This document shows, in pieces, positions 56,153 to 64,000 of a stretch of DNA of 64,000 bases (its first letter is position 1; each line of letters begins with the position of its first letter). Both the position numbers and the translations under genes were made by a program. This DNA comes from Pseudoalteromonas luteoviolacea H33-S (GTDB lineage: Bacteria; Pseudomonadota; Gammaproteobacteria; Enterobacterales; Alteromonadaceae): positions 62,001 through 126,000 of the forward strand of contig NZ_AUXY01000111.1 in NCBI RefSeq assembly GCF_001625695.1, read 5' to 3'. Below the pieces are notes generated by a model that had not been told where the DNA came from, ran no database searches, and saw only the letters and a program-made list of their open reading frames with translations.

Positions 56153-56326
56153 ATTTAATTCCAACAAGAAAGAGAGTTTCCAAACAAAACAGACGGGTTA
56201 TTCCGTGTGCAATAACCAAGATTCATTGGCCGCTATAGTATAAGTAAGTGGTGCAAAAGCCCAGCATAATCAACACAAAGGTGGTAAAGCAGAAGCGGAG
56301 TGCTCATACAGAGCACTCAAATGAGA

Positions 56327-57097
56327 TTAGGCCTCGAGTCTTGAAACGACAAAGTATGGATTAAGGTAAGAGTCTTTTTGATTATAGGTCAGTGGCGAGC
56401 CATCGATTTGGCTAACAGTTGCACCGGCTATGCTTGCTACTGCGTGGCCTGCACCTGTGTCCCACTCGCTGGTTGGGCCAAGTCGAGGATAAATATCTGC
56501 TTCGCCTTCAGCCACTAAACACAGCTTAAGCGAACTGCCTTTGGGCACCATTTCCACATCATCAAATTGTGCGAGATAGTCTGCTAATTCAGTTGATGGG
56601 TGTGAGCGAGAGCCAACAACTTTGATGGTGCCTTGATTTGGCTTCTTAGTTACTTTGAGCTCAATGCGAGCTTCACCGCATTCTCTAAATGCGCCAATGC
56701 TTTGTGCAGCTAAGTAGCAAATGTTCAGTGCTGGGGCAAATACCACCCCCATGGTTGGCTTGCCCCTCTCAATCAGAGCAATGTTTACAGTAAACTCGCC
56801 ATTCTTTTTTATAAACTCTTTAGTGCCATCGATTGGGTCAACTAACCAATAGCGTTGCCAAGTTTGGCGCTCTTGCCAGCTGATATTGGCACTTTCTTCG
56901 CTTAAAATGGGAATGTCAGGCGTTAAGCGCGAAAGGCCTGCGGTGATGACTCGATTAGCAGCCAAATCAGCTTCTGTCACTGGGCTATCATCATTTTTAA
57001 ACTCGATGGCAAAATCTTTGGCATAAATTTGCATAATCTCTTCGCCAGCGAGGCGAGAAAGCTCGACGAGTTCTTCGAGCAGGTCGGTATCATTCAT
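56327..57097 (-). CDS. cysQ: 3'(2'),5'-bisphosphate nucleotidase
   Basis: 256 residues of the inositol monophosphatase fold. Metal site motifs SPVTEADLAAN (about 36), DPIDGTKEF (about 87) and WDTGAGHAV (about 212) are present. It hydrolyses PAP left over from PAPS reduction. 12 bases after cysC, so it ends the cysG-D-N-permease-C-Q operon. Confidence 0.95.
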   Translation of the reverse strand: MNDTDLLEELVELSRLAGEEIMQIYAKDFAIEFKNDDSPVTEADLAANRVITAGLSRLTPDIPILSEESANISWQERQTWQRYWLVDPIDGTKEFIKKNGEFTVNIALIERGKPTMGVVFAPALNICYLAAQSIGAFRECGEARIELKVTKKPNQGTIKVVGSRSHPSTELADYLAQFDDVEMVPKGSSLKLCLVAEGEADIYPRLGPTSEWDTGAGHAVASIAGATVSQIDGSPLTYNQKDSYLNPYFVVSRLEA

Positions 57098-57109
57098 AGG
57101 TTATCCTTG

Positions 57110-57718
57110 CTACTGGATGATATTCTTATCTTTTAAGTAATCTATCAGTTGCTGGACGGACTGCTCAAGTGAATTCTCACCTGTGTTCAATCTTATTTCA
57201 GGGGCAACGGGTGGTTGGTAATCAGAATCGATACCCGTGAAATTCTTGATTTCACCTGCACGGGCTTTTTTGTATAAGCCTTTCGGATCACGTTGTTCAC
57301 ACACTTCCAGCGGTGTATCTAAAAAGACTTCGATGAATTCACCGTCTTCAACGAGATTTCTCACCATATCTCGTTCTGCTTGGAACGGAGAAATGAACGC
57401 GGTCAGTACGATAAGGCCTGCATCAACCATGAGCTTACTTAGCTCACCTACTCGACGGATATTCTCGACACGATCTGCATCACTGAAGCCGAGATCTTTA
57501 CATAGGCCATGCCTTACATTATCACCATCGAGTAAGTACGTATGCACACCACTTTGGTGAAGAGCACTTTCAAGGGCATTGGCCACAGTACTTTTCCCTG
57601 AACCAGAAAAGCCAGTGAACCAAAGGATCACAGGTTTATGGCCTTTGAGCTCACTGCGATGTGTTTTTTCAACGGCATAATTATGCCAAACAATATTTTT
57701 ATCCATGAAGCTATCCAT
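57110..57718 (-). CDS. cysC: Adenylyl-sulfate kinase
   Basis: 202 residues. P-loop GFSGSGKST (about 35), DGDNVRHGL (about 65) and the lid region near 135 are present. It phosphorylates APS to PAPS, the substrate of CysH at 41661. A second ATG at 57706 with GGATAG upstream could be the true start. The stop of the permease gene overlaps its start by one base. Confidence 0.95.
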   Translation of the reverse strand: MDSFMDKNIVWHNYAVEKTHRSELKGHKPVILWFTGFSGSGKSTVANALESALHQSGVHTYLLDGDNVRHGLCKDLGFSDADRVENIRRVGELSKLMVDAGLIVLTAFISPFQAERDMVRNLVEDGEFIEVFLDTPLEVCEQRDPKGLYKKARAGEIKNFTGIDSDYQPPVAPEIRLNTGENSLEQSVQQLIDYLKDKNIIQ

Positions 57719-59445
57719 TAAAAGGGAAAGACCAATGGGATCAAGGTCAGGACGGTAATAGAATAAATAATTGATAGCGGAACGCCTACCGTAACATAGT
57801 CTTTTATGCGGTAGTTTCCGGCACTATACACCATCAAGTTTGTTTGATAACCAAAGGGTGAAATAAAGCTGGCTGACGCACCAAATGCAACAGCCATAAT
57901 AAAGGGGAGTGGATCTACGCCAAAACCAATGGCTAGTGCATAGGCCACTGGAAAAGACAATGCAGCAGCTGCATTGTTGGTGATAAGTTCCGTAAATACC
58001 ACTGTCATCACAAAGATGGCGATAAAGGCACCATATGGCCCAAAATCTCCGAGTAATAAAAAGAGGGCATCAGAGAGCTGAGCAGCCAAGCCGGTTTCTA
58101 TCATTAATTTGGCAAGGCCAATTGCGCTGCCGACAATCGCCAGTAACTCAATAGGAAAACGGCGTTTCATTTCGTTCACCTTGATGGTGCCAAGGGCAAC
58201 CAGTGCAAGTAGCAGCACCATCAGGCCTTTTACTAAAGGCACGATGTCAAAGATACCCAAGCCAATGACCGCTGCAAATCCAATTAACACATGGCCAGAT
58301 TGCTTTTTAGTTAAATGTGTTTGTAAATCTAGTCCTGAGATATACACAAACTCGCGCTTAAGATCCGGCAGATTATAAAAGTCACTGCCAGGCGCCAGGA
58401 TGAGTGAATCACCAGCTTGTAACTTCACTTTACCAAGGCCGCCTTGTAAGCGGTCATGACCACGGCGAATGGCAATAACGGCGGCATGAAACTGCTCGCG
58501 AAAACGGATTTCTTTAATGGTTTTACCAATATATTTTGATGACTGACTCACAACGACTTCGACCAAGTGTTCTACGTCTTTTTCGTGTTTATCATGAACC
58601 ACCTGAAGGCCGTCAAAGCGACGTAATAAAGGCACTGATTTTATGTCGCCAACAAAGAGTAAAACGTCTCCTTGGCAAATTTCTTGCTGTGGGGTGACAG
58701 CGCAAATGCGTCGTTCACCGCGGATAATTTCTGCTAGGAATAAGTCTTTTAAATCACGCAATCCATTTTCTTCAACAGTGCGACCAATCAGCTTTGAATC
58801 TGCTGCGACTTTACCTTCTAAATAAAAGGGCACTACTTCTTGGTCTTCGGTACCGTGATCAGGCAGAAACTTAAGCAGTAATAGTATGGTCATTAGACCC
58901 ACGACAAGTGCGCCAATACCTACTAACGTGAAATCAAAAAAGCCCAGCGGAGCCATGCCAGCATCAACGGCAAAGCCATTGACGATTAAATTTGTTGATG
59001 TGCCAATGAGGGTTAATGTACCGCCTAAGATTGCGGTATATGATAATGGCAAAAGTAATTTAGAGGGCGAATGTGTTTGGCTCTCTTTGATGGTACTGAT
59101 AAGCGAAGCCACCACCGCAGTGTTGTTCGTAAAAGACGATAAAAACGCAGTAGAGAGGCCAAGTTTCATCACTGATTTGGATAAGCTGCCACTGGCAAGT
59201 GTGCTGGCAAGCTTTTGTACCAAGGTGGTTTTTTCAATGGCAATAGAGACTAAGATCAGTAAAACAAGGGTGATCAAAGAGGGGTTGGCGTAGTTCACCA
59301 ACATAGATTCCAACTCGATTAATCCGGTTAAATAACTCACGCCAATGGCGCTGACGAATAACCAAGCTGGATTGAGTCGTGTGCCAAATAAGCACACGAC
59401 TAAAGCGAGCATAATGCCTGTTAAGATGATCTGATCAACTAGCAC
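57718..59445 (-). CDS. SLC13-family (DASS) permease, probable sulfate transporter
   Basis: 575 residues. About ten membrane segments at both ends enclose two TrkA-C-like cytoplasmic domains (about 200-370), the layout of SLC13/CitT-TrkA-C proteins. [14 protein letters not shown] (about 105) and [18 protein letters not shown] (about 490) carry the SNT-type sites. Position between cysN and cysC points to sulfate, and no cysTWA genes are in the window. Inference from context. Confidence 0.9.
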   Translation of the reverse strand: MLVDQIILTGIMLALVVCLFGTRLNPAWLFVSAIGVSYLTGLIELESMLVNYANPSLITLVLLILVSIAIEKTTLVQKLASTLASGSLSKSVMKLGLSTAFLSSFTNNTAVVASLISTIKESQTHSPSKLLLPLSYTAILGGTLTLIGTSTNLIVNGFAVDAGMAPLGFFDFTLVGIGALVVGLMTILLLLKFLPDHGTEDQEVVPFYLEGKVAADSKLIGRTVEENGLRDLKDLFLAEIIRGERRICAVTPQQEICQGDVLLFVGDIKSVPLLRRFDGLQVVHDKHEKDVEHLVEVVVSQSSKYIGKTIKEIRFREQFHAAVIAIRRGHDRLQGGLGKVKLQAGDSLILAPGSDFYNLPDLKREFVYISGLDLQTHLTKKQSGHVLIGFAAVIGLGIFDIVPLVKGLMVLLLALVALGTIKVNEMKRRFPIELLAIVGSAIGLAKLMIETGLAAQLSDALFLLLGDFGPYGAFIAIFVMTVVFTELITNNAAAALSFPVAYALAIGFGVDPLPFIMAVAFGASASFISPFGYQTNLMVYSAGNYRIKDYVTVGVPLSIIYSITVLTLIPLVFPF

Positions 59446-59476
59446 GTTTTTCTCCCAATAACAGGCATAAATCCAC

Positions 59477-60892
59477 TTACTTCAACTTACTGATATCAAG
59501 CGCTTGCCAGTGTGGGAAGTGCTTACGTACCAATGCGTTGAATTCAAGCTCAAAAGCACTGAACTCAGTGGTTGCTGCAGACTCTTCAGCCAGTAAAGCT
59601 TCAATCATACCTGCACCAATTGTTAGATTGCTGATACGGTCAATCAGGATGAATGAGCCTGTTTCGTGGTTGCTGCGGTAGATATCTGCCACAATGCTTT
59701 CCGTTAGCTCAAGCGTAACAATGGCAATTTCATTCAATTGCAGTTGCTCAGCTTGGCCTTTCTCAAGCGTGTTCACATCAATAGTGTGATCAATCTTACG
59801 TACGATGGCTGAGGTATTTTTACTACCCAACTTGAAGTTGTAGTTTTTACCCAATACAAGTGGCTCTTCGTGCATCCACACGAGTTTTGCTTGGATCAGG
59901 TTAGTCACTGAGGCTGTTGAATCGGCTGGGACAATTACGTCACCACGACTAACGTCAATTTCGTCTGCCAATGTAATTGTAAATGCTTGACCAGTCTGCG
60001 CTTGCTCTAGGTTACCATCAAAAGTGACAAGCTCTTTGATAGTTGAAGACTTACCAGATGGTAGGACTTTAACAGCCTGACCTGCACTTAATGAACCTGA
60101 TGTTAGCGTGCCTTGGAAGCCACGAAAATCTAAGTTTGGACGTACCACATACTGTACTGGGAAGCGCGCTTCAAAAGCATGGTTTGCTTCAGCTGCTGGA
60201 GAGTCTTCCAGTAACTCAAGTAGTGGCTTATCAGTGTAGTAAGGTGTCTTTTTAGAGCGTGTTACTACGTTGTCGCCTTTAAGAGCAGACATTGGGATAA
60301 ACTTGATATCTGAAACATTAAGTTGCTCAGCAAACTGCAAGTAATCTGCTTTGATCTTCTCAAAAACCGCTTCGTCAAAATCAACGATGTCCATTTTGTT
60401 GATAGCGACAACAAACTGCTTGATGCCTAACGAGTCACAAATAAAGCTATGACGTTTAGTTTGTACCTGCACACCGTAACGAGCATCAACCAAGATAATC
60501 GCTAGGTCACTTGTTGAAGCACCTGTAACCATGTTGCGGGTGTACTGTTCATGTCCAGGGGTGTCAGCAATGATGAACTTACGCTTTGCCGTTGAGAAAT
60601 AACGGTATGCAACGTCAATGGTGATGCCTTGCTCACGCTCAGCTTGTAGACCATCTACAAGTAGTGCTAAATCTAGCTCTTCACCAGCGTTACCCACTTT
60701 CTCGTTATCTTTGTGAAGTGCAGCAAGCTGATCTTCATAAATTTGATGGCTGTCATGTAGCAAACGGCCGATAAGTGTCGACTTACCGTCATCAACGCTA
60801 CCACAAGTCATCATGCGTAATAAGCTCTTGTCTTGTTGGCGAGACAGATAGGCCTCAATGCCCAGTTCTCTTACTTCATTTGCTGTCGACAT
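59477..60892 (-). CDS. cysN: Sulfate adenylyltransferase subunit 1 (GTPase)
   Basis: 471 residues. GTPase motifs GSVDDGKSTLIGRLL (about 32), DTPGHEQYT (about 115) and NKMD (about 168) are in place. With CysD it makes APS from ATP and sulfate, driven by GTP. Overlaps cysD by one base. CysC is separate, not fused. Confidence 0.96.
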   Translation of the reverse strand: MSTANEVRELGIEAYLSRQQDKSLLRMMTCGSVDDGKSTLIGRLLHDSHQIYEDQLAALHKDNEKVGNAGEELDLALLVDGLQAEREQGITIDVAYRYFSTAKRKFIIADTPGHEQYTRNMVTGASTSDLAIILVDARYGVQVQTKRHSFICDSLGIKQFVVAINKMDIVDFDEAVFEKIKADYLQFAEQLNVSDIKFIPMSALKGDNVVTRSKKTPYYTDKPLLELLEDSPAAEANHAFEARFPVQYVVRPNLDFRGFQGTLTSGSLSAGQAVKVLPSGKSSTIKELVTFDGNLEQAQTGQAFTITLADEIDVSRGDVIVPADSTASVTNLIQAKLVWMHEEPLVLGKNYNFKLGSKNTSAIVRKIDHTIDVNTLEKGQAEQLQLNEIAIVTLELTESIVADIYRSNHETGSFILIDRISNLTIGAGMIEALLAEESAATTEFSAFELEFNALVRKHFPHWQALDISKLK

Positions 60893-61791
60893 TAGAAATA
60901 CCCCTCGCGTTTTTTCTTCTCCATAGAGCCCGCAGAATCGTGGTCAATAACTCGACCTTCGCGCTCTGATGATGTGGATAGCAGCATTTCTTCGATGATG
61001 CCGGTTAATGTATTGGCTTCAGATTCAACTGCACCTGTTAGTGGGTAGCAACCTAGTGTACGGAAACGCACAGACTTCATTTCTGGCACTTCACCTTCTT
61101 CTAGTGGCATACGCTCGTCATCAACCATGATCAATGTACCGTTACGCTCAACCACAGGGCGCTTATCTGATAAGTACAGCGGGACGATTTCGATGTTTTC
61201 TTGATAGATGTATTGCCAAATATCAAGCTCTGTCCAGTTAGATAGCGGGAAAACACGGATACTTTCGCCCGGGTTAACTTGGCTGTTATAGGTATTCCAA
61301 AGTTCTGGACGCTGATTTTTAGGATCCCAGCGGTGGTGCTTATCACGGAATGAGTAAACACGCTCTTTCGCACGTGATTTCTCTTCGTCACGACGTGCGC
61401 CACCGAATGCTGCGTCAAAGCCATACTTATCAAGTGCTTGTTTTAAGCCTTGGGTTTTCATCACGTCAGTGTGCTTGGCTGAGCCGTGTGTAAACGGGCC
61501 GACGCCCATGGCAATACCTTCAGGGTTCTTATGAACAATCAGGTCAAAGTTATATTCTTTTGCCAAGCGGTCGCGAAACTCAATCATTTCACGGAATTTC
61601 CAGTCTGTGTCTACGTGTAGTAGTGGGAATGGAATCTTCGCTGGGTAAAATGCTTTACGAGCCAAATGCAGTAACACTGAAGAGTCTTTACCAATAGAGT
61701 AAAGCATCACTGGGTTATCAAACTCTGCAGCGACTTCGCGAATAATCTTTATACTTTCAGCTTCAAGTTGCTGAAGGTGGGTTAAAGCCAT
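60892..61791 (-). CDS. cysD: Sulfate adenylyltransferase subunit 2
   Basis: 299 residues. The PP-loop [13 protein letters not shown] (about 31-43) and [15 protein letters not shown] mark it as CysD. It forms APS with CysN. The C-terminal [10 protein letters not shown] is conserved in the family. Confidence 0.97.
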   Translation of the reverse strand: MALTHLQQLEAESIKIIREVAAEFDNPVMLYSIGKDSSVLLHLARKAFYPAKIPFPLLHVDTDWKFREMIEFRDRLAKEYNFDLIVHKNPEGIAMGVGPFTHGSAKHTDVMKTQGLKQALDKYGFDAAFGGARRDEEKSRAKERVYSFRDKHHRWDPKNQRPELWNTYNSQVNPGESIRVFPLSNWTELDIWQYIYQENIEIVPLYLSDKRPVVERNGTLIMVDDERMPLEEGEVPEMKSVRFRTLGCYPLTGAVESEANTLTGIIEEMLLSTSSEREGRVIDHDSAGSMEKKKREGYF

Positions 61792-61826
61792 TGTTCGTCG
61801 TCCTACTGTTAATTAAATTAATTCTA

Positions 61827-63248
61827 TTAAGCTACTTGGGTAATAGGCTGTGCAAAGCTACTGATTTGCTCCGTTTGCCCAAACCATGCTAATTCTTCGT
61901 GTAGTGCAGCCACCTCACCAATGATCAACAGTGCGGGTGATTGGATGTTATGCTGCTCTATTTTTGCTGCCAATTCACCGAGTGTGCCGCGAACGACACG
62001 CTGTGACTGACGTGTGCCATTTTCAACAATGGCAATGGGTGTTTCAGGTGCTCTACCATGTTCTAGTAGCTTGGCCTGAATATGCGGTGATTTAATCACA
62101 CCCATGTAAACAGCCAAGGTTTGGTTCGATTGCGCAAGACCACGCCAATCCAACTCTTGACCATCTTTTTTACAGTGCCCAGTGACAAACTGAATAGCTT
62201 GTGCATGGTCTCTGTGTGTCAATGGGATACCTGAATATGCACTGCAACCTGCCGCTGCGGTGATACCTGGGACAATTTGATATTTAACGCCGTGTTTAGC
62301 CAGTACTTGAACTTCTTCGCCGCCGCGGCCATAAATGAATGGATCACCGCCTTTGATACGGCATACCTTTTTACCTTGCTTGGCAAAGTTCACTAGCATT
62401 TGGTTAGTATCTTCTTGTTTAACACTATGGTTGCCTGCTTTTTTACCGACACAGATTAAATCCGCATCGCGTCTCACCAGCTCCATAATTTCATCAGACA
62501 CTAAATAGTCATAAACGACAACATCAGCTTGCTGCATAAGTTGCAGGGCTTTAATGGTCAGTAACTCAGGGTCGCCAGGACCTGCACCGACCACATACAC
62601 CTCGCCTTCTGGCGCACTAGGCAGTGTCAGCATGTCATTAAGTTGCTGCTGTGCGCCTTGTTCATCACCTACTTGTACTTTACTGACGACGCTTGAGTCA
62701 AACACACGCTCCCAAAATTGGCGTCGGTCTGAAAAGGTATTGAAGCGAGACTTGACTTGCTCTCTAAAGTCTCCAGCCAGTTTGGCTAATCTTCCAGTAT
62801 GATGCGGGATCAAGGTTTCTAACTTTTCTCTGATCCTGCGCGCTAATACAGGTGCTGTACCAGCACTTGAAATGGCGATTGTGATAGGGTCTCTATCAAC
62901 AATCGATGGGAAGATAAACCCGCATTTAGGTTGGTCGTCTACCACATTGACAAAAATGTTTTGCGCATTGGCGGCGTCAAATACGGCTTTGTTAACCGCT
63001 TCGTCATCAGTCGCGGCAATGATCAGCATCATGCCAAGTACATGATGAGTATCAAAATACTCTTTAACCAGGCATAACTGGCCCTGTTCAGCAAGCTCGA
63101 CCAGTTCAGTACAAAAATCAGGGGCGACAACAGTTACATTGGCGCGTGCTTTTAAAAATGCTTGGCACTTTCTTAGTGCGACGTCACCACCACCGACGAC
63201 CAATACTGGTTTATCGTCTAATTTAGTAAATATCGGTAAATATTGCAC
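61827..63248 (-). CDS. cysG: Siroheme synthase
   Basis: 473 residues, the full E. coli CysG layout. The N-terminal dehydrogenase/ferrochelatase half (1 to about 205) has LVVGGGDVALRKC; the C-terminal uroporphyrinogen III methyltransferase half (about 215-460) has VYVVGAGPGDPELLT, GGDPFIYGRGGEE and PGITAA. It makes siroheme for CysI. It is the first gene of the minus-strand operon. Confidence 0.96.
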   Translation of the reverse strand: MQYLPIFTKLDDKPVLVVGGGDVALRKCQAFLKARANVTVVAPDFCTELVELAEQGQLCLVKEYFDTHHVLGMMLIIAATDDEAVNKAVFDAANAQNIFVNVVDDQPKCGFIFPSIVDRDPITIAISSAGTAPVLARRIREKLETLIPHHTGRLAKLAGDFREQVKSRFNTFSDRRQFWERVFDSSVVSKVQVGDEQGAQQQLNDMLTLPSAPEGEVYVVGAGPGDPELLTIKALQLMQQADVVVYDYLVSDEIMELVRRDADLICVGKKAGNHSVKQEDTNQMLVNFAKQGKKVCRIKGGDPFIYGRGGEEVQVLAKHGVKYQIVPGITAAAGCSAYSGIPLTHRDHAQAIQFVTGHCKKDGQELDWRGLAQSNQTLAVYMGVIKSPHIQAKLLEHGRAPETPIAIVENGTRQSQRVVRGTLGELAAKIEQHNIQSPALLIIGEVAALHEELAWFGQTEQISSFAQPITQVA

Positions 63249-63641
63249 AAAAATTCGCCCCTAAATGCATAACCTTGATTTAAGCCAACTCAAATGACTT
63301 AGTAGGAGAGCAGAATATAACGCCCTTAAAAGACGAAAAAATAATATTAACCCAAAATATATAACTAAAAGTTATATACAGCCTTTGATTTTGGTTTAAG
63401 GCTTATATTTCAAGGCCTAGTTACTAAAATGTATCCATATTAGCAACTTATAGCAATTGGTTATGAGATATAATCGAACGTTCAGAGTTGCACATGCTTT
63501 ATTTTCGATAGCCGACAGGAGTGTGTTGCGGACAAATGTCCTGTAGGGCGGGCGTGTAATTTATTTTACTGGGTGTATACGTATAGAATTTGTTTGATAG
63601 CTATTAAACCATGGGGTGGTTTGAAGTTTTAAGGAGACGTA
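63249..63641. other. 393-base divergent gap between cysG and deoC
   Basis: The gap contains a perfect palindrome (63358-63378) on the cysG side, a TATAAT at 63469-63474 followed at once by the palindrome GAACGTTC (63476-63483) on the deoC side, and a GC-rich stretch 63522-63559. No small gene is seen. It probably holds both promoters; the deoC leader would be about 160 bases. Confidence 0.45.
63358..63378. promoter_or_regulatory. Candidate CysB-type palindrome upstream of cysG
   Basis: TATATAACT and AGTTATATA are perfect inverted repeats around AAA. The ATAAC-N5-GTTAT core fits the T-N11-A form of LysR-type regulators. ATAACTAAAA also occurs upstream of cysJ. Confidence 0.4.
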
Positions 63642-64000
63642 ATGAGTACACAGCAGCAAGCTACGGCGAGCAATGCGATACGCGTGCTTGAACTAATGGA
63701 TTTAACTTCGCTTAATGACGATGATACACCGCAAAGTATCATTGCGATGCTAGACAGCATTGATGCAAATATTGCATTGCCCGCCGCGGTATGTGTATAT
63801 CCGCAATTTGTTACGTTGTGTAAAGCGGAGTTGGCATCACGGGGTTGGCAAAGTATCAAGGTGGCGACGGTCACGAATTTCCCTTGTGGGGAGCAACCAC
63901 TTACTCAAGTGCTCGCGCAAACACAACAAGCGATTGACGACGGTGCTGATGAAATAGATTTGGTGATGCCTTATAACCAAGTAATAGCTGGTGATCCGGA
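63642..64000 (+). CDS. deoC: Deoxyribose-phosphate aldolase, 3' end outside window
   Basis: The first 119 residues are in the window, starting at ATG 63642 with AAGGAG 5 bases upstream. VLELMDLTSLNDDDT, ALPAAVCVYPQF, VATVTNFPCG and DDGADEIDLVMPYN are the conserved DeoC segments of the E. coli type; the Lys Schiff-base residue lies beyond the edge. It splits deoxyribose 5-phosphate to acetaldehyde and glyceraldehyde 3-phosphate. Confidence 0.95.
   Translation, partial: MSTQQQATASNAIRVLELMDLTSLNDDDTPQSIIAMLDSIDANIALPAAVCVYPQFVTLCKAELASRGWQSIKVATVTNFPCGEQPLTQVLAQTQQAIDDGADEIDLVMPYNQVIAGDP

Noticed and set aside
56297-56317. GAGTGCTC/GAGCACTC hairpin after cysQ as a terminator.
   Set aside because: The stem is good but no T run follows on the minus strand, so I do not call it.
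56327-63248. PAPS-producing genes as a supply for sulfonating the siderophore catechol, as in pseudoalterobactin.
   Set aside because: The set is a complete assimilation pathway with cysG and matches cysJIH elsewhere; no sulfotransferase was seen near the siderophore genes, so a link is not supported.

Overview
The window looks like chromosome from a marine gammaproteobacterium of the Alteromonadales, most likely Pseudoalteromonas or a close relative. This is inferred from gene content and protein style (catechol siderophore NRPS with fused aspartyl beta-hydroxylase, DUF2959, DUF3103-like and PldA proteins, two cys clusters); no rRNA, tRNA, phage, IS or CRISPR was seen.

Region 1 (1-30.1 kb) is a siderophore locus cut by the left edge. 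Four co-directional NRPS proteins (3-3983, 4306-7440, 7508-13087, 13084-16899) form a line whose A-domain pocket residues, read by eye, suggest basic amino acid (Arg/Lys), Asp, Gly, Asp, ending in a thioesterase. Both Asp modules begin with a condensation-like domain that has lost the HH of HHxxxDG. The Gly protein ends in a SyrP/TauD-type Fe(II)/2-oxoglutarate hydroxylase. This is the layout known for beta-hydroxyaspartate siderophores of the alterobactin type. Downstream come a PepSY membrane protein with two small membrane partners, a TonB-dependent receptor, a 2,3-dihydroxybenzoate operon on the minus strand (entC-entE-entB-vibH-like-entA), a SyrD/PvdE-type exporter and an EntD-type PPTase. 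Four start regions carry an exact or near-exact PvdS-type iron-starvation promoter ((C/G)TAAAT-N16-CGTC), so one ECF sigma factor, not present in the window, probably drives the locus.

Region 2 (30.2-37.8 kb) holds secreted or envelope proteins: a lipoprotein plus S41 protease pair, two endonuclease I family nucleases, a small PepSY protein, a DUF3103-like secreted protein and one unknown small protein.

Region 3 (38.0-42.4 kb) is cysJ-cysI-cysH (sulfite reductase and PAPS reductase). Its partner, cysG-cysD-cysN-SLC13 permease-cysC-cysQ, lies on the minus strand at 56.3-63.2 kb; together they give sulfate uptake, activation, reduction and siroheme synthesis.

Region 4 (42.5-56.2 kb) is mixed housekeeping: DUF4124 protein, LhgO-like oxidase, hotdog thioesterase, S4 RNA-binding protein, an orphan Fe(III)-type binding protein divergent from a CHASE-PAS-GGDEF-EAL protein, arylamine N-acetyltransferase, DUF2959 lipoprotein, YihY, prolyl aminopeptidase, Dtd, a spermidine synthase-like protein, a GNAT-thioesterase fusion and PldA. 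A deoC gene is cut by the right edge.

All assignments come from reading motifs; no database search was run.
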